Assembly: GCF_002875945.1 (NCBI RefSeq)
Contig: NZ_MCZK01000010.1
Span: forward strand, 1 to 53,441
From: Vibrio lentus
GTDB lineage: Bacteria > Pseudomonadota > Gammaproteobacteria > Enterobacterales > Vibrionaceae
Length of the DNA: 53,441 nt
Reading direction: 5' to 3'
Shown: positions 51,600 through 53,441 of the stretch, piece by piece
How positions within the stretch are numbered: position 1 is the first letter of the stretch
Layout of the letters: every line of letters starts with the position of its first letter
Notes under the pieces: generated by a model
What the model saw: the letters and a program-made list of their open reading frames with translations, nothing else
The model's database searches: none
What the model was told of the DNA's origin: nothing
Made by a program: the position numbers and the translations under genes

Positions 51600-52703
51600 A
51601 TGAGAAACGAATACTTACTGCTGACACCAGGCCCTCTATCTACTTCTGAAACCGTTCGCCAAGCGATGCTAAAAGATTGGTGTACTTGGGATGATGAATA
51701 CAACAAAGACGTTGTTGAAGTGATTCGTAGCAAGCTAGTGACTTTAGCCACCAAGCAACCGGGCTACACAAGCGTATTAATGCAAGGTAGCGGTACGGCT
51801 TCAGTTGAAGCAACGATTGGTAGTGTTATCTCTAACAGCGGTAAACTTCTAGTTGTTGATAACGGTGCGTATGGTGCTCGTATTGCTCAAATCGCAGAAT
51901 ATTTAAACATTCCATGCCATGTCGTTTCCCCAGGTGAAACATCACAGCCTGACTTGAACGAAATGGAAACGGCATTGGCCATGGATTCAGACATTACTCA
52001 CGTGGCAATTGTGCACTGTGAGACCACTACCGGCATGCTGAATCCAATTGAAGAGATTGCCAAATTGGCAAAACAGCACAACAAAACCATCATTCTTGAC
52101 GCGATGTCGAGCTTTGGCGGTATCCCTATGGACATTGCTGACTTGGGTATCGATTACATGATCAGCTCAGCAAATAAGTGTATTCAAGGTGTACCGGGGT
52201 TCGGCTTTGTTATTGCTAAGCAATCGGATCTCGAGAAGTGTAAAGGCCAAGCTCGCTCATTAAGCCTTGATCTGTTTGACCAATGGCACTGCATGGAAAG
52301 CAACCATGGTAAATGGCGCTTCACCTCTCCGACTCACACAGTGCGCGCTTTTTACCAAGCCCTGCTTGAATTAGAACAAGAAGGCGGAATCGAAGCTCGT
52401 CACAATCGCTACCAAACTAACCAAACCACATTGGTTGCTGGCATGCGCTCTCTTGGTTTTGAACCGTTACTCAATGATGATCTTCACTCACCTATCATCA
52501 CCTCTTTCTACTCTCCAACTCATAGCGATTACCAATTCAAGGAATTCTATGACCGTCTGAAAGAACAAGGGTTTGTGATTTATCCGGGCAAGGTTTCAAA
52601 CGCAGACTGCTTCCGTATCGGCAATATCGGTGAAGTGTACCCGTCTGATATTGAAGCCCTAATCGGCGCAGTGAGAAACGCTATGTACTGGGACATCAAA
52701 TAA
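51600..52703 (+). CDS. phnW: 2-aminoethylphosphonate-pyruvate transaminase
   Basis: The 367-residue PLP enzyme begins [20 protein letters not shown], the PhnW hallmark, and has the Schiff-base Lys K193 in [15 protein letters not shown]. It converts AEP and pyruvate to phosphonoacetaldehyde and alanine. ATG at 51600 is chosen over TTG at 51594 because homologous PhnW proteins begin at this Met. The stop overlaps the next ATG (TAATG), coupling it to pbfA. Confidence 0.95.
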   Translation: MRNEYLLLTPGPLSTSETVRQAMLKDWCTWDDEYNKDVVEVIRSKLVTLATKQPGYTSVLMQGSGTASVEATIGSVISNSGKLLVVDNGAYGARIAQIAEYLNIPCHVVSPGETSQPDLNEMETALAMDSDITHVAIVHCETTTGMLNPIEEIAKLAKQHNKTIILDAMSSFGGIPMDIADLGIDYMISSANKCIQGVPGFGFVIAKQSDLEKCKGQARSLSLDLFDQWHCMESNHGKWRFTSPTHTVRAFYQALLELEQEGGIEARHNRYQTNQTTLVAGMRSLGFEPLLNDDLHSPIITSFYSPTHSDYQFKEFYDRLKEQGFVIYPGKVSNADCFRIGNIGEVYPSDIEALIGAVRNAMYWDIK

Positions 52704-53441
52704 TGACGACGACTAATCAAGAGCAGCTTCTACAAGCAACACACTTTCGAAGCGAAGGCGATGTGAACACCACGCCAGCGCGTGAGAAATGGAACGAATC
52801 GCTAGACGATGATGCGACTCAAGCGATGTTAAAGCGTGACTCTGACGTGTTTCTCCATCAAGCGATGTCAACGCCTTGCCTAGACACACTTGAAGCCGCA
52901 GAGGGCATCTACATTCAAGATGCGACTGGCAAGAAGTACATGGACTTTCACGGTAACAACGTTCATCAGTTGGGTTATGGTCACCCACACATCATTAATA
53001 AAGTGACTCAGCAAATGGCGTCATTGCCGTTTTCACCGCGTCGCTTTACCAATGAAACTGCGGTTCAGTGCGCTGAAAAGCTGACACAGATCTGCGGTGG
53101 CGATTTAAACCGTGTTTTGTTTGCGCCAGGTGGTACATCGGTTATCGGTATGGCACTCAAGCTGGCTCGACATGTCACTAACAACTTCAAAGTAGTGTCA
53201 TTGTGGGATTCCTTCCATGGTGCGTCACTGGATGCAATATCTGTCGGCGGTGAAGCTTGTTTTCGTGAAGGCATGGGGCCGTTAATGGCAGGCGTAGAGC
53301 GTATTCCACCAGCAGTCTCTTATCGTGGTGCTTTCCCCCTTAATCACTCTTTATCGCTTCGCGGGCAAAACTCCGGCGATGCGAACGAGACCGCATGTGA
53401 TGTGCATTATGCGGATTACCTAAAGGGCTCTTCTCCGCTTA
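52703..53441 (+). CDS. pbfA: Class III PLP enzyme, probable (R)-1-hydroxy-2-aminoethylphosphonate ammonia-lyase (3' end outside window)
   Basis: The 246 residues present match the N-terminal two thirds of a class III aminotransferase fold: YMDFHGNNVHQLGYGHP, FSPRRFTNETAVQCAEKL, APGGTSVIGMALKLAR and SFHGASLDAISVGG. The PLP Lys lies beyond the window. Immediate coupling to phnW fits PbfA, a lyase described in vibrios that turns (R)-1-hydroxy-AEP into phosphonoacetaldehyde and ammonia, so PhnW and PbfA converge on one product. An ordinary class III transaminase cannot be excluded without the rest of the gene. No in-frame stop occurs to the window end. Confidence 0.82.
   Translation, partial: MTTTNQEQLLQATHFRSEGDVNTTPAREKWNESLDDDATQAMLKRDSDVFLHQAMSTPCLDTLEAAEGIYIQDATGKKYMDFHGNNVHQLGYGHPHIINKVTQQMASLPFSPRRFTNETAVQCAEKLTQICGGDLNRVLFAPGGTSVIGMALKLARHVTNNFKVVSLWDSFHGASLDAISVGGEACFREGMGPLMAGVERIPPAVSYRGAFPLNHSLSLRGQNSGDANETACDVHYADYLKGSSPL

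Noticed and set aside
1..53441. Mobile element, prophage or integron
   Set aside because: No transposase, integrase, attC-like repeat, tRNA-flanked island or phage structural gene was found on either strand.

Overview
The window looks like chromosomal DNA of a marine Vibrio, most likely from the splendidus group. The evidence is a vieSAB-like c-di-GMP signalling locus, an LruC-domain protein, a ShyB-like endopeptidase under a Zur box, and a 2-aminoethylphosphonate (AEP) cluster whose divergent arm starts phnW-pbfA. Species assignment is inference. I see no rRNA, tRNA, CRISPR, insertion sequence, integrase or phage gene. The window cuts a gene at each end: a hybrid histidine kinase at base 1 and a class III PLP enzyme at base 53441.

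Bases 1-5700 carry signalling genes. A VieS-like kinase tail overlaps a REC-EAL protein (VieA-like but with no DNA-binding domain). A convergent REC-TPR protein (VieB-like), a stand-alone EAL phosphodiesterase and an XRE-type regulator follow. Bases 5800-20700 are housekeeping and accessory genes: a cysteine dioxygenase-family protein, a LysR-VOC pair, a PepSY membrane protein with a His-rich loop next to a DUF2946-like protein, cytochrome b562, YcdX phosphatase, a 1005-residue HD-GYP protein, a DMT transporter facing a LysR regulator, YbjQ, the ShyB-like peptidase, a TPR protein and cytochrome b561. Three c-di-GMP phosphodiesterases are present and no GGDEF cyclase.

Bases 20700-36400 hold two small unknown genes, an asymmetric heterodimeric ABC exporter, an LruC protein with a partner lipoprotein, a NUDIX hydrolase, a DUF333 lipoprotein, a membrane protein, a YdcF-family protein, L-serine dehydratase (sdaA), a POT/MFS-type transporter and a siderophore-interacting protein behind a Fur-like box.

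Bases 36400-42760 form a gluconate unit: gntR, gnd, gntK and a three-gene TRAP transporter. GntR-type palindromes (core GTTAC-N2-GTAAC) lie before gntR (one) and before the TRAP operon (two), so the TRAP system is probably a gluconate importer.

Bases 42880-53441 form the phosphonate unit. One strand carries phnS, an FAD oxidoreductase, a HAD-IB protein, phnT, a fused permease phnU, phnR, and after a terminator a DMT transporter. The divergent strand carries phnW and pbfA. Three copies of a palindrome TGGTAT-N3-CCA sit before phnS, phnT and phnW and are the best candidates for PhnR operators. PhnW (AEP), PbfA (hydroxylated AEP) and the FAD enzyme (probably N-methyl-AEP or AEP) would all feed phosphonoacetaldehyde; the enzyme that cleaves its C-P bond is not in the window. 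The HAD-IB protein has an altered catalytic motif (DLEET) and no assigned role.

A pattern across the window is a set of degenerate short tandem repeats (period 15-24 bp, most often 17) in gaps, several of which run across the stop codon of a gene.
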